From assembly GCF_029784155.1 (NCBI RefSeq), contig NC_073693.1:116090503-116154502 (forward strand): DNA of 64,000 nt. The letters are read 5' to 3'. The first letter of the stretch is position 1. Every line of letters starts with the position of its first letter. The translations under genes were made by a program, and so were the position numbers. Below, piece after piece: positions 1-10,279 of the stretch. The notes beneath the pieces were generated by a model. That model was given only the letters and a program-made list of their open reading frames with translations. It was not told the DNA's origin and did not search any database. Origin of the DNA: Uranotaenia lowii. Taxonomy: Eukaryota > Arthropoda > Insecta > Diptera > Culicidae.

Positions 1-500
1 TTTGCTTAAGAGGTCAATTAAGCTATTTCGATCCACAAAAATTGTTTTCTCAACGAATTCATAGTTCATGCATAGATGGTTGAAATATTGCTTAATAATA
101 ATTTACAAAGATCATTTTTGTGATCAAATGAGCTCCTGAAGTTTTGAAGTTGTTGATGTTTTCTTAAATTTGCTTTTTTTTTGTAAACAACAGCAGAAGT
201 TAACAATACTTATACCCACTACAATTAGTAACCACCACATTGTTTGAGTCTAAGATGATGTGTAGGATATTGAATTTCAATGCTAAAGATCTCTCTTTGA
301 TTGCAACAACCTTGACTGTTACTCCAGTATTAAATGATGTTATTTATGTTTTTTATTGAAACCTTCCCTCAAATGTTCAGCAATAGAAATGTAAAGGTTA
401 AATCATGTACTTATTTAAAATTTTTATAAATTTGTGTATACAATAATAAATCTACTTCGAAAGAGTAGGTATCCGGCTATCCGGTATAATTGTTTTCAAT
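1..500. other. AT-rich background, no gene seen
   Basis: Unique-looking AT-rich sequence. There is no ORF of note, no splice-bounded open segment and no repeat that I could match elsewhere in the window. It is consistent with intergenic or intronic DNA. Confidence 0.5.
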
Positions 501-507
501 TTTTACA

Positions 508-566
508 CTTGGGCTCAAACTCGTGGACAACGGCTCAGGAGGCAACTGATTTGCCAATCGAACAGA
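508..566 (-). repeat. tRNA-derived SINE remnant (degraded copy)
   Basis: The segment is recognisably the same as 61638-61708: both contain CTTGGGCTC, a GGACA..CGGCTCAG block and a CAACTGA/GCTGA block in the same order and orientation. The sequence just left of it (a TACCGG-like stretch, then TTTTCAAT-TTTACAC) also parallels 61600-61640. Read on the minus strand, the 61.6-kb copy has an A-box-like TAGCTCAGTTG and a B-box-like TTCGAGCCC. In this copy the A box has decayed. I infer a tRNA-derived SINE fragment rather than a tRNA gene. Confidence 0.45.
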
Positions 567-599
567 CAAAGATTATGTGCCGTTTTTGAAACCACCGTA

Positions 600-1335
600 A
601 AATGGGGTTACTTTGAACACCGAGGTAGCTTTGATCAACATGATTTTTTTCCACAAAATCATCAAATATTCAGTCTAGAGTTTAATTATCTGAAAATTGT
701 GCTCTACGTTTGAAAGCCTAGAAATAAAGCTCCAAATAGGCAAAATATGATTTGGTTTTGAAAATTTGTGCTGTAAGTAGAATTTTAATTTGGAAGCCTT
801 TGAATATCTATTTTTTCGAAGACTAGCGAACAAACTCCTCGCCTAATTAAATCAAAGAATTTATAAGCAAATGAGTTGTGGAAGTTCAACTTTTTTCTTT
901 TGTTTGTCTAGTTATTATTTCAGTCATTTTGTGATGAAATTGTTATTTAAGAAAAAAAAGGGGCAAGGAAAAATGGCAAATCACATGGTGAAGTTAGAAG
1001 AAAAAAATAATAGAGAGAGAAAAGTAAGAGGGCCTGCGGAATAGTTTGAAGGTAAGATTTTATTTATTTTGCGTAGCTACAAATATTTAGAAATGTTTAT
1101 AATTGTTGCCCCTAAATGTATGCAGGATAATTGTCTATCTTTCAATTTTGTATGTTTTGAAAGAAAACGTAAAAAAGGAGTTTTTCCTAAAGAAAAAAAT
1201 ACTGCAAATAATGCAATGCACCCAACTTTTGACAGATCTTACGGGTTTTTCTTAAGGAGAGAAAGAAAAACTTTTCGATACTATCGCCCATTGATGTTTT
1301 TATGCCTTCTTTTCTAAATGGCAGCAAAAAATAAT
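600..1335. other. AT-rich background, no gene seen
   Basis: No supported gene. An open frame of 82 codons at 1069-1317 has an unremarkable basic composition and no recognisable domain, and I treat it as chance. The phrase ACCGTAAAATGGGGTTACTTTGAACACCG at the left resembles edges of the G-run MITEs elsewhere in the window but has no visible partner end. Confidence 0.4.
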
Positions 1336-1339
1336 TTAG

Positions 1340-2170
1340 AAAATGTTAAAACCATGGTTTTCAAATTAAGCCGTTGGAGTAATTTTTTGTTGAAATCTCC
1401 TTCCGTTTTTGAGAAATCGATTTTATTATAACTGTTGTCAAAATTGCCGAACCTCAAACCGAGCGGGCTAAACGCGCCTATTTATGTTTTAGGCAAAACT
1501 TCTGGTTTTTGGAAATATTTCCGTATAATTTCATTGGAAATGCTAGTAACTGATAACTTTCATACGACAAAGCTGAAGTTTTATAAAAATCTAAGTCTTT
1601 TGTAACTTTATGGAACAAACAAAATTTAGGGTTGCCATAATAAGGAGGAATTTCATTACTAAGATGAATTTTGACAAATCTGTTTTTAAATCTTCGATTT
1701 GCTCTTAAGATGTTAATTAGAGCTTAGATTTGAAGTTTTAATGATAAAAATCATATATTTATTCTATTCAACCTGTTATTTTGGGGTAGCGGCATTTTAC
1801 AAACATGATGGGGGCATACAAAAACACTCTCTTATTCCACTTTCCCATCATTATGAAACCATCATAAAAGCTTAAATTTGTTTACTTCTAAGGTTCTTTT
1901 GAATAAGAAACAAAAACCACCCACCTTTTTGTTTTGAGCTTCTTTACGTATAATTTTTAAAAGTCAAAATAATACATCAAAAGGTATGAAAACCTTGTAT
2001 GATTTTTTAAATTTTTTTGAGTTGGTTTATTCGTAAAATTCTTTCTTGCCTTACGTTCAAAGCATATTACTCTCAAAATATATTGATTAGATATTTTGTC
2101 TTGTCAGCCATTTCGCCAAACGGCCGTAGGGTCATTTTGCCCGATAGGCCCATTTAGGAAATCTTTCCCC
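1340..2170 (+). repeat. Dispersed repeat copy A (partner at 55599-57253)
   Basis: From about 1365 to 2170 this parallels 55700-57253 in the same orientation. Shared landmarks are GCCGAACCTCAAACCG, GGGCTAAA-GCGCCTATTTATG, TTTCCGTATAATTTCATT, GACAAAGCTGAAGTTT, GGCATTTTACAAACATGATG and the terminal CCCGATAGGCCCATTTAGGAAA then CTTTCCCCTA. The other copy has a left end beginning TAGGGGAGGAGCGGGC, and both right ends read inward as TAGGGGAAAG, so the family looks like a TA-flanked DNA transposon with G-rich ends. In this copy the left terminus is missing or unrecognisable. There is no transposase ORF. Confidence 0.7.
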
Positions 2171-2339
2171 TAAACCGGGTAGTAGATCATCTCGAAACGT
2201 TCCTTTCGAATCGAGTTCGTGCCAAAGTCGGTCGAATCAAACGAAACTCGATTGTTTCGAGTTCCATAATCCCGCCCCTGGTTTTGTTATAAACATTGCA
2301 TTGTGATCACTTATGTTGTTTCAATATTCTCCAATTGAT

Positions 2340-2610
2340 GATCATGCATAAGATTGTCAGATATCTCGGTTTTATCCGGGTTAGCTCGAATATATAATAA
2401 CAATTTGAGCGCGGGTTTTGCACGGATTTATTTACTTTATTTGCCAAATCAAGCAGTTATTCCTGGATTTTAACCAATTTAGCCCGGATATTGCTCGAAT
2501 TTTGGTCGATAGTTTTTAAATCAAATGCCTGGATTATGTCAGGTTTTAAGATAATATATCCAGGATTTGTATGGCCCGGATACGAAGTTAAAAAAATCTG
2601 TCAACCTTAA
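2340..2610 (+). repeat. Degenerate CCCGGAT-rich dispersed repeat
   Basis: The block TTTTATCCGGG, GCCCGGATATT, GTTTTTAAATCAAATGCC(T/C)GGATT-TGTCAGGTTTT and GCCCGGATACG recurs in the same order at about 25815-26220, inside the hAT element. Weaker or inverted forms occur near 16400, 53110-53235 and 55195-55330. No coding capacity is visible and I cannot name the family. Confidence 0.5.
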
Positions 2611-2639
2611 TCAATATTACATGATCCTTTTATCATCTT

Positions 2640-4678
2640 CTTTTCTCTGCAATTGTTTTAAATTTTTGAGGTGTTACGAAAAAGTAAACCTTTTCTAAAT
2701 ATTCAATGATGAATGAAGAAAATGATAAATGTTCCCCAAGTTTACGTTACTTTCAAATGAATGATATTTTTTTATGTATTTATTCGTAAAGATGACTGTA
2801 GTTTTTTTGTAAGCAACAACTTATCCAACTTATAACTTCTTTATTCATCAAACTTGAAACAGGTTTGATCCCTTCTAACTCATCTACAGATCCACAGCAT
2901 CTAATTCTATGTTTAAAACATGTTCTCTTTCAATCGACCGTACTACATCTAACATCATGTTATTGCATCCAATTACAAACCATTTTTGAATAATTTGTTA
3001 TTCCATTCTACCTAGTAAAACAATCATGTCTTTGGCATCCTGGAAAATTTAATGATAACCATCTGAATTAAAATGTTAATACAGAAATTACCCATTGATG
3101 AATTTCAATAGCAACGGAAAGTAAACAGTCAGAAGGTAACACTCCTCACATATTAGTCGTACGCCAGCCAACACGTCCAGCAACTTGCAATGGTCATCGT
3201 CGATCGAGAAGTTGTCCATCGCATCTGCATAAGCGCGCGATCTTTGAATAGATACTTACACCTACTAAATAACAACGCAAGGTTCATGTTTAACGAAGCG
3301 TTGATTAATCGCTCCCTCCCACTACTTTATGATGCAGTAATCGTATCCTCCTGCTTCAGGCGGATTTCGGCTTTCCATTCAGAAGCTTGCCAGAGCTGTT
3401 GAAGTTTGAGTAAAGTAAAACGCTCAATTTGCATACGAACAATCGGCCCCAAACACTTCACGGTTGAGATAATTTCGATGAACCTACTGAAAATTTTGAG
3501 ATTGCAAAATTTTAGGACCTAGAACGGCTCTGAGACGTATTCGCGATTTTTGTTTACCTATTTTGAAACTAAACAAATTACTCAATCTTGTCAGAGCTGT
3601 GATGAGCAATGTCAGATGGAAGGAAATATGTGTCTGCCGAGAAACTTGCCTTGCGATTGAAGGCATGGCCGGTTCGAGCTATACTATCGGCTAACTAATT
3701 AGCCAGTAGTGACTACTCTCTGCTGCTACTGCTGCTACATTAGTTGAAGTTGCGCTTCAACACTAGAGGATTTTAGAGAAGCAAACAAACCACAGCAGCA
3801 GCGTCGAGGCAAAACTGTTGGACATGATGAGAAATGCGCGATAAAGTTCCCAGCAAACATTGTAATGTGGTCATTGGTGTCGGTTTTTATCACACATTTT
3901 TCATCTTAACGCGTCACCCATTCAAAGTTTAGAGTTTTTTTTTTCAATTCCCTTCAGCTGCTTCTATGATGATATTTTACTGATGAATTGATTCACGATT
4001 TGCATACGCGACTGGTTGCAATCAGGCTTCACTCGACCGAGGAAGTGTTACAGAAAGAGGATAAGACTGGATGGGGTAATATGTGTTGAGAGTTGGCGAT
4101 AAGTTTCAGAACAGCTTGACATAGAGAAAAGTGTGACAATGACAACCGGTGCTAAAAACTAAGTAATGATAACATTCTTGCCCGGAAAGGAATGACCTCA
4201 ATATGGTTTGTAGTTTGTAAATACAACCGCTGAGCAAGATAAAATGCAAAAGGTTGATTAAGGCATAAAAAAAGCTTTTGAAAAAAAAACATAATGGCAG
4301 CTATTGAAATTGGAATGATTGGAAAACCGAAATGAAACATTATTTTCTCATTGGGGAAAGTGTTCCTAAATGCGTCTAGCGGATAAAATGCGCCAACGGT
4401 GGTTGACGAAATGGCTGACAAGACAACATATCTATTCAAAGCATTTCGACGGTGATACGTTTAAAACATAAGGCAGGTAAGAAAGAATTTAATAAATTTA
4501 CTAAAAACTCATAAAAAATTTAAAAAATTTACACAAGGTATCGGTACCTTTTGATGTAATATTTTGACTTTTAAAAACTATAAGGAAGAAGCTCAAAACA
4601 GAAACATGGACGATTTTTGTTCTTATTGATTTTGGTTTATTTTCGATGTAATATTTGATTAAATCAGTATTCTGCTTA
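2640..4678. other. Unique mixed-composition sequence, no confirmed gene
   Basis: About 2 kb without recognisable repeats. Part of it (3120-3900) is noticeably less AT-rich than its surroundings. Several short frames occur on both strands (for example 3190-3402 plus and 4152-4439 minus), but none shows a domain I know. The small minus-strand frame at 3088-3219 is listed separately. Host regulatory DNA or a poorly conserved exon is possible. Confidence 0.35.
3088..3219 (-). CDS. Possible small exon or micro-ORF, unknown
   Basis: A minus-strand frame with an ATG at 3219 reads 43 residues beginning MDNFSIDDDHCKLLDVLAG and ending at a TAA. The bases just upstream of the ATG (CTTATGCAG) could serve as a splice acceptor. 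The composition (acidic start, Leu/Val/Ile alternation, one CEEC pair) looks more protein-like than most short frames here, but I recognise no family. Chance is a serious alternative. Confidence 0.12.
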   Translation of the reverse strand: MDNFSIDDDHCKLLDVLAGVRLICEECYLLTVYFPLLLKFING

Positions 4679-4688
4679 ATGGGTATGC

Positions 4689-4746
4689 GGGGGGGGGGGG
4701 GGGGTTTGGGGGGGGGGGGTTTGGGGGGGGGGGTGTTTGGGTGGGG
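4689..4746 (+). repeat. G-run tract (G16 TTT G12 TTT G11), quadruplex-capable
   Basis: Three long guanine runs separated by TTT, followed by TGTTTGGGTGGGG. The pattern superficially resembles a telomere repeat but the run lengths vary widely. It adjoins the repeat fragment into which the R1-clade LINE inserted. A related copy at 42709-42755 has an extended C run at the equivalent place, so run expansion seems characteristic of this repeat. Confidence 0.75.
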
Positions 4747-4791
4747 TGATCAATGTGATCACCACCGCAAGCGGTAAAATACCCGCACGTG
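4747..4791 (+). repeat. Left half of a repeat split by the R1-clade LINE
   Basis: GTGATCAATGTGATCACCACCGC and the following A-rich stretch resemble 42717-42770. The continuation lies after the LINE at 13382-13410 (a CTCG block, then TTTATATAAAAC), matching 42775-42805. The 11-bp ACCCGCACGTG at 4781-4791 is repeated at 13382-13392 and is the LINE target duplication. Confidence 0.65.
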
Positions 4792-5142
4792 TACGGTGGA
4801 ATGCAGATTGCAACGATTCGCCTCTCACCAACAGCGGCCAACACGCTACTGACGGTAGGAAGTGTAAGAGTAGGGTGGTCAATAGGGCATTTTAGAACCG
4901 CACCCAGGATACCGAAGCAGATGCAACGCTGCTTCAACTGCTGGGATTTTGGTCATCTATCCCGAAGCTGCAACGGACCCGACCGGTCACGATGCTGTCG
5001 AAGATGCGGTGAAGAGGGACACTTCTCTCGAGAATGCAAAAAACAGCCGAAATGTATGCTATGCAAGCAGGAGGATGGAAATGTCCACGAAACTGGTGGC
5101 TTGGACTGTCCGGTATATATAAAGGCAAAGGCAAGCCAGTAA
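4792..5142 (+). CDS. R1-clade LINE ORF1 (gag-like), C-terminal part
   Basis: This is the C-terminal 116 residues of a nucleic-acid-binding gag protein. A VGWSIGHFRT segment leads into three zinc knuckles: CFNCWDFGHLSRSC and CRRCGEEGHFSREC, both CX2CX4HX4C, then a variant knuckle starting CMLC and ending with LDCP. The protein would coat retrotransposon RNA in the ribonucleoprotein. The N-terminal portion is absent because the element is 5'-truncated at about 4792, so there is no genuine start codon. The frame ends at a TAA (5140-5142) and overlaps the upstream part of the ORF2 frame, an arrangement usual in the R1 clade. It is not expected to be functional. Confidence 0.85.
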   Translation, partial: YGGMQIATIRLSPTAANTLLTVGSVRVGWSIGHFRTAPRIPKQMQRCFNCWDFGHLSRSCNGPDRSRCCRRCGEEGHFSRECKKQPKCMLCKQEDGNVHETGGLDCPVYIKAKASQ

Positions 5143-7229
5143 AACTGGAAATAACCCAGCTAAACCTCAACCATAGCGAGATTGCACAGCTTCTGCTGGA
5201 GCAAACGGTAGGCGAAAAGAAGTGTGATGTGGCGCTTTTATCAGAACCATACAGAATCCCGTCTGGAAACGGTAATTGGGCAGCGGACAGGTCTGGCTCA
5301 GCTGCTGTCTACGCCACGGGACGTTTTCCTATCCAGGAGATAGTGGTAGATTCTCGGGACGGATTCGTGATTGCCAAAATTAACGGCATCTTTTTCTGTA
5401 GCTGCTACGCTCCACCAAGATGGACGATCGTGGAGTTCAACACAATGTTGGACGAACTCACTCACGAACTGACAGGAAAGGTCCCTGTTGTAATAGGAGG
5501 AGACTTCAACGCCTGGGCGGTAAACTGGGGTAGTAGGTGCAACAACCCTAGGGGCCACAGTCTACTAGAGTCCTTCGCAAGACTGGAAGTTGAGCTGTGC
5601 AACACTGGATCCATCAGCACCTATCGCAAGCATGGATTACCAGACAGAACATCAGTGATCGATATCACCTTTGTGAGTCCATCATTAAAAACTGATATGA
5701 ATTGGAGAGTGTGTGACGATTATACCCACAGTGATCACCAGGCGATACGCTATAGCGTAGGAAACCGAAATCCGGTGGCAGTAAGGCAGCTGCCAGTGCA
5801 CGAGCGGAGATGGAAGACTAAAGTGTTCGACAAGGAAGTGTGCACCGAAGCTGTATACATGCAGGACTCATCCCAGGTCCATAATGCTGAGCAGCTGACG
5901 AAAATGATGGTAGCGGTGTGCGACATGACCATGCCCAGAAGAAATTCACCGAAGTGGTGGCGACGACCGGCTTACTGGTGGACTTCAGAAATAGCTGAGC
6001 TTTGTACTAGCTGTCTAAAAGCGAGACGACGAGCTCAACGGGCGAGAAATGAAGCCGACAGAGAAACGAGAGGTGCCGTTTACCGAGCAGCCAGGGTGTC
6101 ACTTAAGCGAGCCATTAAAACAAGCAAAGAAAACTGCTACAGAGCGTTATGCCAGAGCGTAGATGATAACCCATGGGGCCAAGCCTATAGAGTTGCACTG
6201 GCGAGATTCGGTGGCCCAAGGTCGCCGACCGAAAAGTGTCCGGAAAAACTGAGAGAGATCGTTGCACATCTTTTCCCGCAGCATGGCCCGACGCAGTGGC
6301 CACTTACCCCGTACGACGCGGGTGCCCACGACATCGAGCCAGTAACGAACGAAGAACTCGTGGCTATCGCTAAGAAACTTGCGGTGAATAAGGCCCCTGG
6401 TCCGGACGGAATCCCAAATGCAGTGCTGAAGGTGGCGGTACAGACCATTCCGGATACCTTCAGAGTGGTGCTACAAAAGTGTCTCGACGAGGGATCTTTT
6501 CCCAATTCGTGGAAAACGGCGAAGTTGGTGCTACTACCGAAACCCGGGAAACCCCCAGGGCATCCATCATCATATAGACCCATTTGTCTGCTGGACACCC
6601 TTGGTAAGCTACTGGAGAGGATAATATTAAACAGACTTATTATCTACACAGAAGGCGGAAGTGGACTGTCGGACAGACAGTTCGGTTTTCGGAAAGGGAG
6701 ATCTACGGTGGACGCCATCCGTTTGGTGACAGAGTACGCGAAGCGCGCATATAAAAAGAAGCGAACAGGTGTTCGTCACTGCGCCATTGTGACGATCGAC
6801 GTTAAGAATGCCTTCAACAATGCCAGCTGGGAAGCGATTGCCAAAGCGCTTCACAGGATGCTTGTTCCCAATACTCTCTGCAGGATAATAGGAAGCTTCT
6901 TCGAAAATCGAATCCTGACGTACGAAACCGAAACTGGGATACGATCTACTGCCCTAACAGCAGGTGTTCCACAGGGTTCCATACTCGGTCCTGTGCTTTG
7001 GAATGCCATGTATAATGAGGTGTTAACGCTGAAACTACCAGCAGGCGTGCAGATAGTCGGATTTGCTGACGATATCGTGCTCATGATTACCGGTGAAACA
7101 ATCGAGGAGGTAGAAGACCTTGCAACGGTGTCCGTAGAAAGGGTTGGCATCTGGATGGAGGGAGTTAAGCTTCAGATAGCTCACCATAAAACTGAAGTTC
7201 TGCTCGTATGTATGTATGTATGTAGATAA
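5034..7229 (+). CDS. R1-clade LINE ORF2, N-terminal endonuclease and RT part
   Basis: ORF2 nicks target DNA and copies the element's RNA. From residue ~36 an APE-type endonuclease is visible: LNLNHSEIAQ, ALLSEPY, GGDFNAW near residue 155 and SDHQAIR near 233. The reverse transcriptase follows: KAPGPDGIP, LLPKPGKPPGHPSSYRPICL (~500), the aspartate motif in TIDVKNAFNNASW (~588), GVPQGSILGP (~643) and the catalytic GFADD (~675). The open frame extends upstream to 5034 inside gag, but the conserved protein begins only near 5139, so the true start is unclear. The natural sequence stops at 7207. The last seven codons before the TAG come from the inserted DNA (repeated TATG). The catalytic residues look intact and the interruption is the main lesion. 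Confidence 0.9.
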   Translation: MQKTAEMYAMQAGGWKCPRNWWLGLSGIYKGKGKPVKLEITQLNLNHSEIAQLLLEQTVGEKKCDVALLSEPYRIPSGNGNWAADRSGSAAVYATGRFPIQEIVVDSRDGFVIAKINGIFFCSCYAPPRWTIVEFNTMLDELTHELTGKVPVVIGGDFNAWAVNWGSRCNNPRGHSLLESFARLEVELCNTGSISTYRKHGLPDRTSVIDITFVSPSLKTDMNWRVCDDYTHSDHQAIRYSVGNRNPVAVRQLPVHERRWKTKVFDKEVCTEAVYMQDSSQVHNAEQLTKMMVAVCDMTMPRRNSPKWWRRPAYWWTSEIAELCTSCLKARRRAQRARNEADRETRGAVYRAARVSLKRAIKTSKENCYRALCQSVDDNPWGQAYRVALARFGGPRSPTEKCPEKLREIVAHLFPQHGPTQWPLTPYDAGAHDIEPVTNEELVAIAKKLAVNKAPGPDGIPNAVLKVAVQTIPDTFRVVLQKCLDEGSFPNSWKTAKLVLLPKPGKPPGHPSSYRPICLLDTLGKLLERIILNRLIIYTEGGSGLSDRQFGFRKGRSTVDAIRLVTEYAKRAYKKKRTGVRHCAIVTIDVKNAFNNASWEAIAKALHRMLVPNTLCRIIGSFFENRILTYETETGIRSTALTAGVPQGSILGPVLWNAMYNEVLTLKLPAGVQIVGFADDIVLMITGETIEEVEDLATVSVERVGIWMEGVKLQIAHHKTEVLLVCMYVCR
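7186..7207 (+). repeat. 22-bp direct repeat, left copy (target duplication)
   Basis: The 22 bases ending AGTTCTGCTCGT are repeated exactly at 11772-11793. In both places they encode K-T-E-V-L-L-V of ORF2, so the two halves join in frame once one copy is removed. A perfect 22-bp duplication fits target-primed retrotransposition of the intervening DNA. Confidence 0.9.
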
Positions 7230-8164
7230 TCCACCATGGGTGCACGGATTCACCGCAGTTTCGCCAACGTATGCGCTAAATTGCATTCTTTAGATTATTA
7301 GTTCGGCTTATCTTCAATGCAAAATACCACATACCCGACACCATGGCTTCGTTTGAACTGTCATGTAATGAATGTATTTCGTGTATGTGTATGTCTTATT
7401 TGTAGAACAAGCAAACAGTTTCGCAACCGTATAAAATTCATAACATTTTCAGTGTTATAAATCTTTGACAGGTATTCCGCATGCGTGTAGATACCTGCCC
7501 AGCTGGCAACTGATTGAACGTTCTTATATAATACAGTCAATAAATGAAATATTTATACAACAGAATAACCTTACCTTTATACTCATCTTACCTCAAAACA
7601 CTCTGAGCTTACCTTTAGCTGTAACCGACCTTATTCAGCATCAAAACCATTCTTATTTCCATCTGATCTAGAATAAACCAATTTTATACTGTTAAAAAAT
7701 TGCGAAGCAAAATATTTGAACAAAATATCGAAAATGATAAATTCAGTTTAAGTACAAAAAAGAACAGTAAACAGTAAACCTGACCACGCCCTACAAATAA
7801 TAATTCAGGGAAGTTATATTGTCAAAAAAAAATGAAGAAAAAAATGTAATAATAAATGCTAACATTATGTTGGCGAAGCATGTTTCCTAAAGCATGTACC
7901 GGAAATAACCAATTAAATTACAAGAAATTCAGAAGTTAATTGCGATATAAATAAAAAGTAAACAGTGAGACTCGAGGAAAGAGAAGAATCTGCACATTTT
8001 TATGTGTACTTATAACTGAATGTTGTTCCATCGACCCGTAACTCGCAGCTGTATCTAGAAAAGCTCAGTGTGGGCTTGAATTAATCGTTAAAATAGTTTA
8101 AATATTATAGGCCGGTATATTTTAAAGTTAATGAATATAATATAATACGATATGATGATCAATT

Positions 8165-8300
8165 CCAAAATAATTTAATATGAAGTATTACAATAAAACA
8201 CAATAAGTAACCAAACACAATAAAGTATGAAATAATGATAGAATGAAAAATAACTTAATGTGAAATTTTACGATAAAACATAATAAGTTATACTTATAAA
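8165..8300 (+). repeat. Imperfect tandem duplication in the AT-rich insert
   Basis: Two neighbouring blocks share AATATGAA/AATGTGAA, then a TTTTAC/TATTAC step, AATAAAACA/GATAAAACA and CAATAAGT/TAATAAGT. They are about 85 bp apart. This is a short local duplication inside the 4.56-kb insertion with no function apparent. Confidence 0.4.
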
Positions 8301-10101
8301 TAAAATGAATAATATGTAAGAACGCTGAAGAAAAAATTACTTCGGTTTGTATATACAATAAACATTTAAGTAGTGAAATTTAAATATGGCGATTGCAACG
8401 AAATTTGAACAATTCAATTTATCAGTTGCGTGATAAAGTACGTTCCGAGACCTTCCTTTTAGTTTTACAACGTTTACTAAAGGATATTTAGTTTTTGAAA
8501 AATAGAGAAAATTAAATTACAAAATTGCTGGGAGTTTATCGAGTTGTTAAACGTTTTTCGCAAAACAGTGATGTTGACGCATTCACCGTATTCAAAACTC
8601 GATACCGATTTATACATATTTGTTACCGATATAAGCGATTAATTTATTATAAATGTTATTTTACGAAACTTTAATCAGCTAAGCAGGAAGTCTGGAATAG
8701 CATATTAGGGCCTGAATTCAGCCTAAAAAGATCATACCTATTTCAGAATATTATTTCCTTATTATCTACTGATAGCTTTATTCAAAATTTGAAGAAATTG
8801 GAGTCCGGATAATCCTGAAAAAAAACTTTAATAAACTTGGAATTGTTGTATATAAGAGATGTTATTCCTTTTTATTTAATCATGTTTGTGTCCATGCTTT
8901 ACAATGTGTGACTTGGCATAAAAGAATCGAAAATAATTAAAAAAAAAAACACATGTGAAATTTATTTAAAATACCATACTATTATGTTCATAAAATATTT
9001 TAAAAGGTATATAAGATTAATTGTATGGGATGATAAAACAATAATTTTGAACATTAATAATGTAATGATATAATAATGTCAATGTCAGAATTTTGTAACT
9101 GTAAAAGTGCATAATACTGTAAACAAAGCGTATGTATGGTAATATAAGAATTCAATAATATGTATGAGTTATTCTTAGCTGTGACGTAAAGCTGAAAAGG
9201 TGATATAAGTAGTTTGGATCTAGGAAATTCCAGGGTAAATAATCATTTTCGTAATGGACTGCATTTAAAATCTCAATCTTTCTCTGCAGTATTTTTTTTT
9301 TAGTTTTACTAACATACTTAATTAATAGAATGAAAACTTACTCTTTCCAGAAAAATATGGAAGCCACATGCAAAACGAGAACTTTAAAGTATGTTTTCAT
9401 GAAGTCAAGTTTTATGCACTTTTACCCCTTTGGCTCACAGGGCCTAATATGAACGCGAACAAATAAAAAATCAATGAAATTACATTGATTGACGATTGCA
9501 GACTAAATTATGCAAAAAATTATCAATAATGCAGCTATGTTACGTAAGAGATTATATATAAAAAAAAGAAATTGAATTATCATTATAACTTTGAAACGAA
9601 TTCTTTAATGCTGACATTTGCGCTCTCAAACTCTGTTGACTCTGACTTCTATTCAATTTTCGATGAAATGGAAAAAAATTACAAGGTGAAAGTCTTGGCT
9701 GGAAATACAAATTATAGTTAGACTTATTGATTGAAGATTTGAAATTTTTACAATTATTTTATTCTGTAGTAAGTAACTAAGTAAAATCATGTTATTTCAT
9801 AATCGATAAGTTGCAATGGCTAAATACTATCTTAAAAGGTTTATGTTAAGCTGCCTGTGGAATGTAAGGGTTTAAATTATTAGATGCAGTAACTACAACT
9901 ATTAGATGTACTAACTACAATTTACATATTTGGAAGAGTTAAGTCTCGGATGCCATAAAGATGGTAAAATGACTGTAATCGAAACAAAAAAATATTTGGA
10001 CGAAAATTACTAACTGCAAATAAGATAACATGATTATTTACATTTGATTATTTGGAAAATATAAAAATGAATTCATCAAAAAAGGTTTACTTTTATTTTA
10101 G

Positions 10102-10279
10102 ATCGTGCATTGCCTCCTATTGAATATTTATCTATTGCTGTTTTTAGCATTGGGTTAACTTTTGGAACTATTTACTTTCCGTACCGTTTCAGTAAAGATT
10201 CTGGATTGCCATTTGTCTTTCTTACTGTATTAATTTCAATTTATGTTGTACCTACTGTTGATATGAAAATTAAATAATA
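10102..10279 (+). CDS. Possible small hydrophobic exon, unknown
   Basis: Directly after an acceptor-like CTTTTATTTTAG, a plus-strand frame reads about 58 residues to a TAA. It includes LPPIEYLSIAVFSIGLTFG and a second hydrophobic run around LPFVFLTVLISIYVVPT, like two membrane segments. It has fewer A/T-only codons than its surroundings. There is no start codon in the frame, no family match comes to mind, and it lies opposite to the presumed direction of the insertion. It may be chance. Confidence 0.12.

Noticed and set aside
3715..3780. CTGCTGCTACTGCTGCTAC run and GTTGAAG/CTTCAAC hairpin as an RNA gene
   Set aside because: Short trinucleotide repeat and a 7-bp stem only, with no promoter or conserved RNA motif visible.
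6185..6598. 137-codon minus-strand frame
   Set aside because: It lies antisense to the R1-clade ORF2 and arises from its codon use. No independent domain.
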